DNA of 35,713 bases from Ruminococcaceae bacterium OttesenSCG-928-L11 (GTDB taxonomy: Bacteria > Bacillota > Clostridia > Oscillospirales > Ruminococcaceae): positions 1-35,713 of the forward strand of contig JAJDGX010000015.1 of NCBI GenBank assembly GCA_030265885.1, read 5' to 3'. A model generated the notes under the pieces. The model had not been told where the DNA came from and did no database searches. It saw nothing but the letters and a program-made list of their open reading frames with translations. The position numbers and the translations under genes are program-made. This document shows positions 9,229 to 17,914 of this stretch, in pieces. The first letter of the stretch is position 1. Every line of letters begins with the position of its first letter.

Positions 9229-12200
9229 AACTCAAATTCAAAACCCAAGACTTCCAAACCGAGGCTGTGAACGCCGTGGTTGACCTCTTCAAAGGCCAAA
9301 AGAAGCGGCACGACACCTTCACCATATCCAACGAGACGCAAGGCAGTATGGATAACCTAGGGTACACGAATACGCTGATCCTCACTGATGAGCAGATTGC
9401 TGTGAATATGAATGCGATTCAAAAGCGGCAGGGCTTGCCGTTGACTGCACTTGAGCATGACGATAGCAGTTTGGGTGGGACATCACGTTCTTTCTGCGTG
9501 GAGATGGAAACCGGCACGGGTAAAACTTTTGTCTATACCAAGACGATTTTCGAGCTTCATAAACAATTCGGTTTTACGAAGTTCATTGTTGTCGTGCCCA
9601 GTGTTGCGATTCGTGAGGGTGTGTATAAGTCATTCCAGATAACCGCTGAGTATTTCGGGAGAAAATATGATAATACCCCTGTGAGGTGCTTTATCTACGA
9701 TAGCAAAAAGCTTGCGAACATTCGCCTTTTTGCCACGTCTACAGATATCGAGATTATGATTATCAACATCGATGCGTTCAAAAAATCTGAGAATGTCATC
9801 AACCAAGCGCAGGACAGGCTATCGGGCGATTCGGCGATGTCGTACATAGCAGATACAAACCCCATAGTGATTATTGACGAACCCCAAAGCGTGGACAACA
9901 CCCCCAAAGCGAAAGAGGCCATTGCAAGCCTCAACCCACTGGCGGTGCTGCGTTTTTCGGCGACCCATCGGGAGAAAATCAATTTGCTGTACCGCCTGAC
10001 CCCCGTGGATGCGTATCAGTTGGGGCTTGTCAAGCAGATTTGCGTCAGTTCCAATCAGATTGACGGCGATTTTAACCGCCCGTATATCCGCGTTGTCAGC
10101 GTTTCCAATGAGAATGGCTTCTCAGCGAAAATTGAGATAGATAGAGCTGCGAAATCGGGCAAGGTAGACCGCAAGATTATTCCCATTAAACAAGCTGCGG
10201 ATATTTACCGTCTCTCCGGCGAGCGCGATTTATACACCGGGTATGCCGTGGCGGGAATCGACTGCACCCCCGGCAGCGAGGGCATTGAGTTCACAAACGG
10301 CGAGTTTCTGCGCCTGGGCAAGGCAATGGGCGATATTGATGCAAATGTCATCAAGCGGGCTCAAATTCGCCGCACCATTGAAAAGCACATGGAAAAGGAA
10401 CTGACCCTCACGGCGAAGGGCATCAAGGTTCTGTCGCTGTTCTTTATTGATGAAGTGGCTAAATATCGCACAGCGGACGGCGGCAAGGGAATCTACGCTG
10501 TGATGTTTGAGGAGTGCTATGCGGAACTGCTTGCGCTACCGAAGTTTGAGGCTCTGCGCGACAAGTTCCCGGCTGCCGTTACCAGTGTTCACAACGGATA
10601 TTTCTCTCAGGACAAAAAGGGCAATTTCAAGGATACCCGCGGCGATACTAATGACGATTACGATACCTACAACACAATTATGCGGGACAAGGAGTGGCTA
10701 CTCAGTTTCGACTGCCCTCTTCGGTTTATATTCAGTCATTCTGCGCTGAAAGAAGGTTGGGACAATCCCAATGTGTTCCAAGTTTGCACTCTGATTGAGC
10801 AGAAAAGCACCTTCACCTGCCGCCAAAAGGTCGGGCGCGGCTTGCGCCTTTGCGTAGACCAAAACGGTGACAGGATTGAGGACAGAAATATCAACGTCCT
10901 CCACGTCATGGCAAACGAGAGCTTTGCGGAGTTCGCCGAGAACCTGCAACGCGAGATTGAGACAGAAACCGGCGTAAAGTTTGGCGTATTGCAGTTATCA
11001 CTGTTCAGTGGTCTGACCTATACGGAAACAGTGGAAGAGACGAAAACTGTTACACAGGAGCAAGCGGCGCAGATTGCCGAGTATATCAAGCAAGTTGTTT
11101 CCCCTGCCGGTGAAGCCGAAAAAACCATACCGCCGCCTGAATTGCCTGCTCCCGTGGTGGAAAAAGTTGTCGCAGCGGTTCAAATGGGCGCGCCTGTGGA
11201 GAAAATCGAAGAGACCGTCACGCAGATGACCTATACCGAAAGGTTGAAGGTCGAAAAGTCCGTCAGCTATGACGATGCCGCAGAGCTTCTCACACATTTT
11301 CAGCAAAAGGGTTATGTCACAAAGTCCGGTGCAATTAAGGACACAATGAAAGCCGCTCTCGCAGCGGGAACCCTTGATCTGCCTGCAAAGTTTGAAGCGG
11401 CACGGGAGCGTTTTGAAACAGTCATCAAGAAAGCCGACCAAAAGCCTGTTGTTCACGATGCAGCCAAAGAAGTGCGTGTGCGCCTGAAAAAGCAAGTTAT
11501 GCTATCACCGGAATTTTTGGCGCTGTGGGACAAAATCAAAGGACGAACAGCCTATCGCGTGAGCTTAGATGAGAATGAGTTAATAGCACGTTGTGTCAAA
11601 GAACTGAAATCACTGGAGCGTGTCACAAGAGCGCGGGTTGTGACTAAGACGGCGCAGTACAGCATCGACCATCCCGGTGTTGGTTTTGTGGAAACGGAGC
11701 TTCGTGCTTTTGACGCCGATGGTGATTTCCACACTCTGCCGGATTTCATTCGTGTGCTTGACGATGAGTGCTTCCTCTCGCGGCGCACGGCGGTGGATAT
11801 TCTACGGCAAAGCGGACGGCTTGGCGACTTCTTGAATAACCCGCAACGCATGACCGAAGTGTTTGTAGAAGCCGTGCGCCATGTCCAAAACTCGATGGAA
11901 ATTGACGGCATCAGCTATATGCGACTGGACGGCGAGGAGTATTATCTGCAAGAAATTTTCGGCGCTGAGGAATTAACCGCTTATCTTGACAAGAATGCAA
12001 TTGCAGTCAAAAATAGTGTTTATGACCATGTGATTTACGACAGCGATACGGTTGAACTGCCCTTTGCCAAAGCATTGGATGGCGATTTGGATGTAAAGAT
12101 GTTCTTCAAAATACCGTCGAAATTTCAAATCGAGACCCCAATTGGTACATACAACCCCGACTGGGCAGTGTATGTGGATAAAGACGGTGTGGAGCGGCTG

Positions 12201-12365
12201 TACTTCGTACTTGAAACGAAGGGGCAGACACGGCTGGATGACCTGCGCGGAGATGAAGCCCGTAAAATCATCTGCGGTGAGCGGCATTTTGCGGCACTGG
12301 ATAACGGCATTGTGTTCAGCGGAAAGCCTGTGAAGGCTTGGAAAGACGTAAAGGTGGGGTTGTAA
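9225..12365 (+). CDS. res: Type III restriction enzyme Res subunit (helicase-endonuclease)
   Basis: 1046 residues. Superfamily 2 motifs: Walker A METGTGKT (94-101), motif II DEPQ (218-221, the form typical of Type III Res), SATH (about 246), and motif VI GRGLRL (near 543). A PD-(E/D)xK nuclease signature follows at the C-terminus: PDWAVYV at 978 and ETK at 997-999. Res uses ATP to sense the relative orientation of unmethylated sites and cleaves DNA in complex with Mod. The length fits the family. A long Glu/Pro/Ala-rich linker lies near residues 600-660. Translation is coupled to the metalloprotease-like gene by an ATGA overlap, and a GIY-YIG gene begins one base after the stop. All key motifs look intact. 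Confidence 0.93.
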   Translation: MKLKFKTQDFQTEAVNAVVDLFKGQKKRHDTFTISNETQGSMDNLGYTNTLILTDEQIAVNMNAIQKRQGLPLTALEHDDSSLGGTSRSFCVEMETGTGKTFVYTKTIFELHKQFGFTKFIVVVPSVAIREGVYKSFQITAEYFGRKYDNTPVRCFIYDSKKLANIRLFATSTDIEIMIINIDAFKKSENVINQAQDRLSGDSAMSYIADTNPIVIIDEPQSVDNTPKAKEAIASLNPLAVLRFSATHREKINLLYRLTPVDAYQLGLVKQICVSSNQIDGDFNRPYIRVVSVSNENGFSAKIEIDRAAKSGKVDRKIIPIKQAADIYRLSGERDLYTGYAVAGIDCTPGSEGIEFTNGEFLRLGKAMGDIDANVIKRAQIRRTIEKHMEKELTLTAKGIKVLSLFFIDEVAKYRTADGGKGIYAVMFEECYAELLALPKFEALRDKFPAAVTSVHNGYFSQDKKGNFKDTRGDTNDDYDTYNTIMRDKEWLLSFDCPLRFIFSHSALKEGWDNPNVFQVCTLIEQKSTFTCRQKVGRGLRLCVDQNGDRIEDRNINVLHVMANESFAEFAENLQREIETETGVKFGVLQLSLFSGLTYTETVEETKTVTQEQAAQIAEYIKQVVSPAGEAEKTIPPPELPAPVVEKVVAAVQMGAPVEKIEETVTQMTYTERLKVEKSVSYDDAAELLTHFQQKGYVTKSGAIKDTMKAALAAGTLDLPAKFEAARERFETVIKKADQKPVVHDAAKEVRVRLKKQVMLSPEFLALWDKIKGRTAYRVSLDENELIARCVKELKSLERVTRARVVTKTAQYSIDHPGVGFVETELRAFDADGDFHTLPDFIRVLDDECFLSRRTAVDILRQSGRLGDFLNNPQRMTEVFVEAVRHVQNSMEIDGISYMRLDGEEYYLQEIFGAEELTAYLDKNAIAVKNSVYDHVIYDSDTVELPFAKALDGDLDVKMFFKIPSKFQIETPIGTYNPDWAVYVDKDGVERLYFVLETKGQTRLDDLRGDEARKIICGERHFAALDNGIVFSGKPVKAWKDVKVGL

Positions 12366-12366
12366 A

Positions 12367-13272
12367 ATGGCAGGAAAGAATTTCAGCTATTTCTTGATGG
12401 ACGATATCCCGAATGGCCGTGTGAAATGCACCTTTGCAAACTGGACTGGGGTGGCGTACAGGATTCCGAGGGTTGCCCTCGACAAATGCAAAGACCGCCC
12501 CGATTTACAGCAGAGCGGCGTGTACTTTTTGTTTGGGGTTGATGAAACCACAGACGAAAATGTAGTTTATGTTGGGCAAGCCGATGTCCGCAAAAATGGA
12601 AACGGTCTGCTTGGCCGCTTGATTGAACATAAAAATAACTCTGAGAAGGATTACTGGACGGAAGCGGTTGTGTTCACCACAAAGGATAAAGATAACTGGT
12701 TGGGTGCAACCGAGATAAGCTGGCTTGAAAGTTATTTTTGCGCTCTTGCTAAAAATGCAAAGCGTTATGCCATAAAGAACGGAAATGAGCCGTCCCCCGG
12801 CAAACCCACAGAGGAGAAAATAAGTGACTTGGAAGAGTTTGCAAAACATGCTACGGTGGTTATGGGCGTTCTAAATCACAGGGTATTTGAGCCAATCGTC
12901 TCTCATAAGGCTGACACGCAAGCCTCTAGCGATGGTGGAACTGAGCCGCTTATGCTTGAGCTTGTGCTAGGCAACAAGGGTACGCACAACCGTGTTGATG
13001 TGAAAGGTTATGAAACCAGCGATGGCTTTGTGCTGTTGAAGGGCGGAACAATCAAAGTTTCGGTTGCCGCCTCAGTTCGGGGGCGGATAAAGAAACTGCG
13101 TGTTGAGCTTGCCGGCAAGTTTGATGAAGAAGGGGTTTTGCTTGAAGATATACTTCTGAAAAGCCCTAACGAGGCCGCAAACTTCGCCACAGGGTATTCT
13201 ATCAATGCCCTGACAGCGTGGAAAACAGCGGAGGGGAAAACGCTCAAGGAACTGTTTGCGGAGGCAGATTGA
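12367..13272 (+). CDS. GIY-YIG nuclease-domain protein with C-terminal DUF4357-like domain
   Basis: 301 residues. N-terminal GIY-YIG elements: GVYFLF (51-56) and YVGQA (68-72), then the helix with R84 and H88 (LLGRLIEH), and a candidate metal-binding E121 in SWLESYF. The C-terminal region, about residues 205-298, matches the DUF4357 pattern (LLKGGTIKV near 220 and SPNEAANFATGYSINALTAW near 265). GIY-YIG/DUF4357 proteins are found near R-M genes. The start is one base after the res stop, so it is almost certainly in the same operon. It may be an auxiliary nuclease or DNA-binding partner of the Type III system. The nuclease fold assignment is firm; activity and target are inference. Confidence 0.85.
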   Translation: MAGKNFSYFLMDDIPNGRVKCTFANWTGVAYRIPRVALDKCKDRPDLQQSGVYFLFGVDETTDENVVYVGQADVRKNGNGLLGRLIEHKNNSEKDYWTEAVVFTTKDKDNWLGATEISWLESYFCALAKNAKRYAIKNGNEPSPGKPTEEKISDLEEFAKHATVVMGVLNHRVFEPIVSHKADTQASSDGGTEPLMLELVLGNKGTHNRVDVKGYETSDGFVLLKGGTIKVSVAASVRGRIKKLRVELAGKFDEEGVLLEDILLKSPNEAANFATGYSINALTAWKTAEGKTLKELFAEAD

Positions 13273-13335
13273 AACTCCTGACAGGTTTATCACGGCTATA
13301 GTTGCAAAATACATTAGCAGAAAGGGGCGAGTGCG

Positions 13336-13824
13336 ATGAAACCTGTAAATCTAAAAGAACTATCAGATGCCTTTGAAACCATATCTGACGATGATACCTA
13401 TCGCGGCTTTGTGGACAAACGTGATGGGCAGATATACTGGTTCGAGGGTCGGCATCTTGCCATTGCCGGGTTCTATTTGGATGGCGATGATTACGAGGTC
13501 TATCCTGCCGAGCAAGACGAAATAGATGCGGCGAAGGCCTTCACAGACCGCTATGACCGTGAGCTTGTCGTTAGACTTCCCGGTAAGTACGAATTGCGGG
13601 ATTATGACATTATGGAGCAGTTTGCCGAGGAACAGCCTGACCCGAGAATAGCAAATCAGCTTCTAAATGCAATTCGCGGCAAGGGCGCTTTCCGCAAGTT
13701 TCGGGAAGCGGTGACGCGACTCCAATTTCTCGATGACTGGTATCGGTATAGGGATAACGCAGTGCTTGAACGTGCGCGGCGATGGTGCGAAGAAAATGAG
13801 ATTGCGTATGATGAGAAAAAATAA
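13336..13824 (+). CDS. UPF0158-family protein
   Basis: 162 residues, acidic and soluble. The pattern resembles UPF0158: an N-terminal region beginning LKELSDAFE, a central acidic segment with YEVYPAEQDE, and a C-terminal block RGKGAFRKFREAV then LDDWYRYRD. The function of this family is unknown. A 63-base spacer separates it from the GIY-YIG gene; it holds an AAAGGGG ribosome binding site but no convincing promoter. The gene ends in six A residues (13816-13821) directly before TAA. The open frame of an SPFH-protein remnant continues in the -1 frame across this point, so the gene lies at a recombination scar or a potential frameshift site. Confidence 0.75.
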   Translation: MKPVNLKELSDAFETISDDDTYRGFVDKRDGQIYWFEGRHLAIAGFYLDGDDYEVYPAEQDEIDAAKAFTDRYDRELVVRLPGKYELRDYDIMEQFAEEQPDPRIANQLLNAIRGKGAFRKFREAVTRLQFLDDWYRYRDNAVLERARRWCEENEIAYDEKK

Positions 13825-14297
13825 GAAATGAGACTGAACACTTCGCGGCCTATCAGACAGAAGCACAGACACAGGTTGGTGTTGCCGGTGCCGAAGCGTT
13901 GGGGCAAATGGGCGCATCCGGTGCCGGAGGTGTTGACCTCGGCGGAAGCGGTGCCGGATTTAATCCTGCCGCAATGATGGCGGGAATGGCGGTTGGCGGT
14001 GCAGTCGGACAAAACATTGCCGGGACGATGAACAATATGATGTCCGGTGCGAATGTACAGCCTGCATCGGGAGCCGTTCCTCCCCCGATTCCGGTAAGCA
14101 TATACCATGTTGCCGTAAATGGTGAACCTGCCGGACAGTTCGACATAGCAGCTTTAACACAGATGGCGGCCACTGGGCAACTCACGGCAGATACACTGGT
14201 GTGGAAAGCGGGAATGGTAGAGTGGATAGAGGCCGGGGCAGTTCCGGAATTGTGTGATGTTTTAGGGCAAATACCGCCTGCTATTCCTAAAGGATAG
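13825..14297 (+). pseudogene. C-terminal remnant of an SPFH-domain/GYF_2 protein
   Basis: The open frame (no stop from 13815) reads NETEHFAAYQTEAQTQVGVA and then a Gly/Ala/Met-rich linker (AMMAGMAVGGAVGQ). It ends in a GYF_2-like (DUF4339-type) domain, VAVNGEPAGQFDIAALTQMA followed by LVWKAGMVEW. From recall, this is the tail of Firmicute SPFH-domain proteins, which normally have about 250 residues of SPFH domain upstream. That part is absent: the preceding DNA encodes the UPF0158-like protein in another frame. The first in-frame ATG is at 13899 with a poor ribosome binding site, giving 132 residues if expressed. Most likely a deletion scar. Expression as a short GYF_2 protein, or by -1 frameshift from the preceding gene, is possible. 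Confidence 0.7.
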
Positions 14298-14325
14298 TAA
14301 GGCAATCTGTTATGGAGGGGAAAAG

Positions 14326-16722
14326 ATGAGCGACGGCAACCTAAAAATCGACCTAATGCCGTATTCGGGGCAAGCGTCGAGCGACCAGTATGACCTTGAC
14401 AGAATCCTATTTGATTTGGACGCCCAGTTAGCCTTGCTGACGAGCGATGCGGATTCGGCGGATTATTTGGTGTCCATCGCCAGTGGCTTACTATGTGGGT
14501 TGCTTGATGTTCTTTGGGTCGGTGAGTTCAGCCTTGAACGTGGCCGAGAGATTGCAAGTGATAAAGTAGACGCTTTTGTGCAAAAGACAGCAAGGCTGTT
14601 GGGCTGTGAAAAAGATGACTTATCTGCTTGTGTGAAGTTTCTTGAACAGAAATTCCCTATACCAAGCGACGGTAATACACCCGATTTCGGCGGGGGTTTG
14701 CAACATCATCTCCGCGATTTCGCGCACCACCCTACGATTGTCGGGTTGATGTTCTCCCTTCTTACCCAATTTACATACAAATCCTATGGAACAGACACAA
14801 GCGGCGCTTTCAAAATTGCGAATGTGACCGATGCAAGCAAGGCTTTTATCGGAGAGGATGTGCCTACAAAGATTTTATACGGTACGCTTATTTGGTTTTT
14901 CCATCTTGTGAGCGATATGGCCGGTTCGAGCGGCACGGCAGGAAAAGACGGCGGCACAGGTATTCCGGGGCCGCTCCTATCCTTGGCAAAAGAGCTATCT
15001 GCGCTCCCATTTTTCAAGAATATCAAGGTTGGTGACAAAAGCCTATCGCTATTTTTGTCGAAGCTGTTTAACGGCACACTGTTAGCACAGCATGATGAAT
15101 CCGGCAAGATTATCAAAGATACAGTCCTGAAATTTGATTTGCGTGGTGAGCTTGGTGTTGGCATCGAACTTGGGCGGCAAGCACTCCCTGTCATTGCCAA
15201 TGACTGCATTGTTCGGGCTTTCTATTTTGTGCGTCGGTTTGGAGCAGAGCTTCGTGAAAGCAATGTACGCTCACCCGCAGATGTCAAAGCAATTAACTGG
15301 AACAGGGTAAAGCCTACGAACAACCCCACGATTGCAGGGATGCTGACGATTGCAACTGGTGTTTTTACTGCTGTTGATGTGGGCGAAGCTGTTCTGACAC
15401 AAAAGTATTGGCTATCTGTCAATTACGTCGGGGTAGGTCGTTTCGCCGTTGCCCTTGGCGAAGATGTTTCGTGGTGCCTGAAAGCACGGAATCTAAAGCA
15501 GATTAAACAGGTCTACGAGGACATCAAACGCTTCACCTATACAGCGGAAGATGAAAATATTTATGAGAGGATAGGCGCAGACATGAACATGGACAAGCTC
15601 GGACTGACGATTGAGCAGACAGAGTTTCTGTATAACCTCGAATACTACAAAATCCTCAATGACATAGATGCAACAAAGCAACCGCTCAATCGAGAGGCAA
15701 TCAAAGCACTAAAGCACGAGTGGTTTTCTGAGTGGAAAGAGCATATGACAAAAGGTTTTTCGAGCTTTCTGCAAATTGAGGGTGCGACCCTTCATTGGTA
15801 TACAAAGCAAGAGTTGCGCCATGAAATCGAGGGGTGCAATCCACACGACACCTGGTTTCGCTTAGTTCTTTTAGAAGCTATGCTTTTCGAGCCATACTAC
15901 GCGCTGAGTGTAGAGCAAGATAAAAAAGGAAACGATACCCCAAGTAAGAAATACAGTAGTCTGCAACTTCCTTTGAGCGGTTACGCAAAAGGCGCGGGCG
16001 ACGATTTTTTAGAAACCTTTTTCGTAGACAGCTATTATCCAAAGGGATATATCAAGCGGCTTCGTAAGTGCTATGACAAAGTTGTCTTGGAAATGAAAGA
16101 GGTTCTTAAAGGAATCCTAATCGGAACTGCAATAACAGCAGGAGTAGCCATCGTGACGATTGCAACGGCGGGGGCCTTTGCTCCTGCAATCGCTGTCGCC
16201 TTAGTGGGTTCCAATTTCGCAGGACTTAGCGGCGCTGCTTTGACAAGCGCTTGCCTTGCCTATCTTGGCGGCGGTGCGATTGCAGTAGGCGGCGCAGGAA
16301 TGGCGGGAGGCACCATTGCCATTGTTGGCGGCGGAGCGGCTCTTGGGATTGGCGCAGGACTGGGTGTTGGCGGAGCGGTGGGCGCTGCCGGTCTGATTGG
16401 CAAGCAAAGTACGATTTTGCAGTCGGCAAAGCTTCTTGTGTCTGTCCGTGAAGTGTTTCTGAATGACGAGCATGATATCGACTACTCAAACACGATTTAC
16501 GAACAATATGTCGATAACATCATGAGTATTGAAAAGGGACTTGTCGAGCTTAGGCTACAAGCCGATGTTGCACCGACGAAGGAAAAGAAAGAACTGAAAC
16601 GGCAGATTAAAAATGCCGAGGAATCGGTTGAGGCGATGAAAATCGCTAGAAAAAGCTTGCTGAAGTTCAAAAGCTCCTTCGAGGAAGGCTTGGTTCAAAC
16701 AGAGGCCGTTTCAGGCGAATAG
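14326..16722 (+). CDS. Large protein with a Gly/Ala-rich hydrophobic segment, unknown function
   Basis: 798 residues, start after GGAGGGG. Residues 1-590 look soluble, with no enzyme motif that I recognise. Residues about 596-692 are a long Gly/Ala/Val/Ile-rich hydrophobic stretch with repeated GG and GxxxG spacing (for example GGGAIAVGGAGMAGGT), like glycine-zipper membrane segments. The last ~70 residues are charged and probably coiled coil (KKELKRQIKNAEESVEAM). No signal peptide is visible. It follows the SPFH/GYF remnant by 28 bases and precedes the DUF6361 gene by 16 bases. Membrane insertion is likely from composition. A pore or membrane-perturbing effector is one speculation; a structural partner of the lost SPFH protein is another. 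Confidence 0.65.
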   Translation: MSDGNLKIDLMPYSGQASSDQYDLDRILFDLDAQLALLTSDADSADYLVSIASGLLCGLLDVLWVGEFSLERGREIASDKVDAFVQKTARLLGCEKDDLSACVKFLEQKFPIPSDGNTPDFGGGLQHHLRDFAHHPTIVGLMFSLLTQFTYKSYGTDTSGAFKIANVTDASKAFIGEDVPTKILYGTLIWFFHLVSDMAGSSGTAGKDGGTGIPGPLLSLAKELSALPFFKNIKVGDKSLSLFLSKLFNGTLLAQHDESGKIIKDTVLKFDLRGELGVGIELGRQALPVIANDCIVRAFYFVRRFGAELRESNVRSPADVKAINWNRVKPTNNPTIAGMLTIATGVFTAVDVGEAVLTQKYWLSVNYVGVGRFAVALGEDVSWCLKARNLKQIKQVYEDIKRFTYTAEDENIYERIGADMNMDKLGLTIEQTEFLYNLEYYKILNDIDATKQPLNREAIKALKHEWFSEWKEHMTKGFSSFLQIEGATLHWYTKQELRHEIEGCNPHDTWFRLVLLEAMLFEPYYALSVEQDKKGNDTPSKKYSSLQLPLSGYAKGAGDDFLETFFVDSYYPKGYIKRLRKCYDKVVLEMKEVLKGILIGTAITAGVAIVTIATAGAFAPAIAVALVGSNFAGLSGAALTSACLAYLGGGAIAVGGAGMAGGTIAIVGGGAALGIGAGLGVGGAVGAAGLIGKQSTILQSAKLLVSVREVFLNDEHDIDYSNTIYEQYVDNIMSIEKGLVELRLQADVAPTKEKKELKRQIKNAEESVEAMKIARKSLLKFKSSFEEGLVQTEAVSGE

Positions 16723-16738
16723 GCCAAGGGGATAAGAT

Positions 16739-17914
16739 ATGCTGAATTTAGGATGGGTTGACTTCTCAAAAAGCGACCGAGATATGGTAATGAGTGTATT
16801 GAGGCAGATCACCGAACCCGGTGCTGTTGATGAGCTTGGCATCGGAACTATTCGGGATGGCTTTTCAAACATTCTCTTTCCCGGCACTTCAACCATACAG
16901 ACGAGAGCCAAGTATTTCTTTCTTATTCCATACATCTGTATGGAGCTGGAACGCAGTAACGCGCTCCAGCCACAGCAGTTCATTGATGCAATGGAAAAAA
17001 GGGAGCTTGATTTGATAGACCTTCTCGCAGTAAACGGTGCAGAGGGTATTATCGGTCAGCGTTCCCGAAAATCACTGCTAAGAAAACCATCTAGCATTTA
17101 TTGGAGCGCTCTACGTACATACGGCTTCCTTGCGGAGCCTGTTACGATGTCTGAGTACGCAAGACTTTTATACGCACGAAAAATAGCAGCAAATGACCAG
17201 AAGAAGCTGGGCAAACACAAAGCCAAACATGAAGATGACGCTACCGACGATTCCGATACAGGGATGGGAGTTGGCGCATTTTGGCGTGTGCCTGTGGCAA
17301 AGGATAATTGGCGAGAGGATTTAACCATAGACTTGACCGCTGGTGAAGCTGCTTTCTTGCGTGAGCGCATATGCTCTATGCCGGACACGAAGGACAGCTT
17401 GCTTGCGCTTGTGCTGCGTGAAAGTCGGCTTGACTTTACTGAGTATGAGGATTTCTCTGAATTAGATGCACTGCAAGGCCTTATGCCGACCGAAATGCGT
17501 CGGGACTATTCCCTTGCTCGTGATTTCTCCCGCTTCATATTTGGGGCGCAGGTTCGCTACAATATCATCTATTCTGAGGGTAAAAATGAGATTGCGAGTG
17601 AGCTTTGGGAGAAATACTTGCTAGAGCGCCCGACAGCAAACCTTTCGGAGATTCAGTCGCGGCTAAAGCCTCGTGCCAGTGTTATGCGCTTCCTGAAAGC
17701 GTTTAACGCAAGTCTGGATAATGAGAGCGAATTGGACGAGCTGCTCATTCGCCGCGAAAAAGAGCTTAAAGGCACAGCACGAGCAAAACTTAGCAATAAA
17801 GAGCTGTACCCATATAACAATAACAACGTGAACATGGTGCCGTTGGATTTCCGTCTGCCCAATGTGCAGCGTATTGTCAGAGACATTTTCGAGGGGGCGG
17901 AGATTCATGCTTAA
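16739..17914 (+). CDS. DUF6361-family protein
   Basis: 391 residues. The N-terminus has the family-like pattern LGWVDFSKSDRDMVMSVLRQ, then VDELGIGTIRDGFSN and FPGTSTIQTRAKYF, which I recognise as DUF6361. No catalytic residues are obvious; conserved basic and aromatic residues could indicate nucleic-acid contact. A charged low-complexity insert (KHKAKHEDDATDDSDTG) lies near residues 160-178. The start follows AAGGGGAT. The end overlaps the PLD gene by 8 bases, so the products are probably made together. The function is unknown. Its coupling to a PLD-family protein and a helicase suggests a component of a DNA-targeting complex, which is inference. Confidence 0.75.
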   Translation: MLNLGWVDFSKSDRDMVMSVLRQITEPGAVDELGIGTIRDGFSNILFPGTSTIQTRAKYFFLIPYICMELERSNALQPQQFIDAMEKRELDLIDLLAVNGAEGIIGQRSRKSLLRKPSSIYWSALRTYGFLAEPVTMSEYARLLYARKIAANDQKKLGKHKAKHEDDATDDSDTGMGVGAFWRVPVAKDNWREDLTIDLTAGEAAFLRERICSMPDTKDSLLALVLRESRLDFTEYEDFSELDALQGLMPTEMRRDYSLARDFSRFIFGAQVRYNIIYSEGKNEIASELWEKYLLERPTANLSEIQSRLKPRASVMRFLKAFNASLDNESELDELLIRREKELKGTARAKLSNKELYPYNNNNVNMVPLDFRLPNVQRIVRDIFEGAEIHA

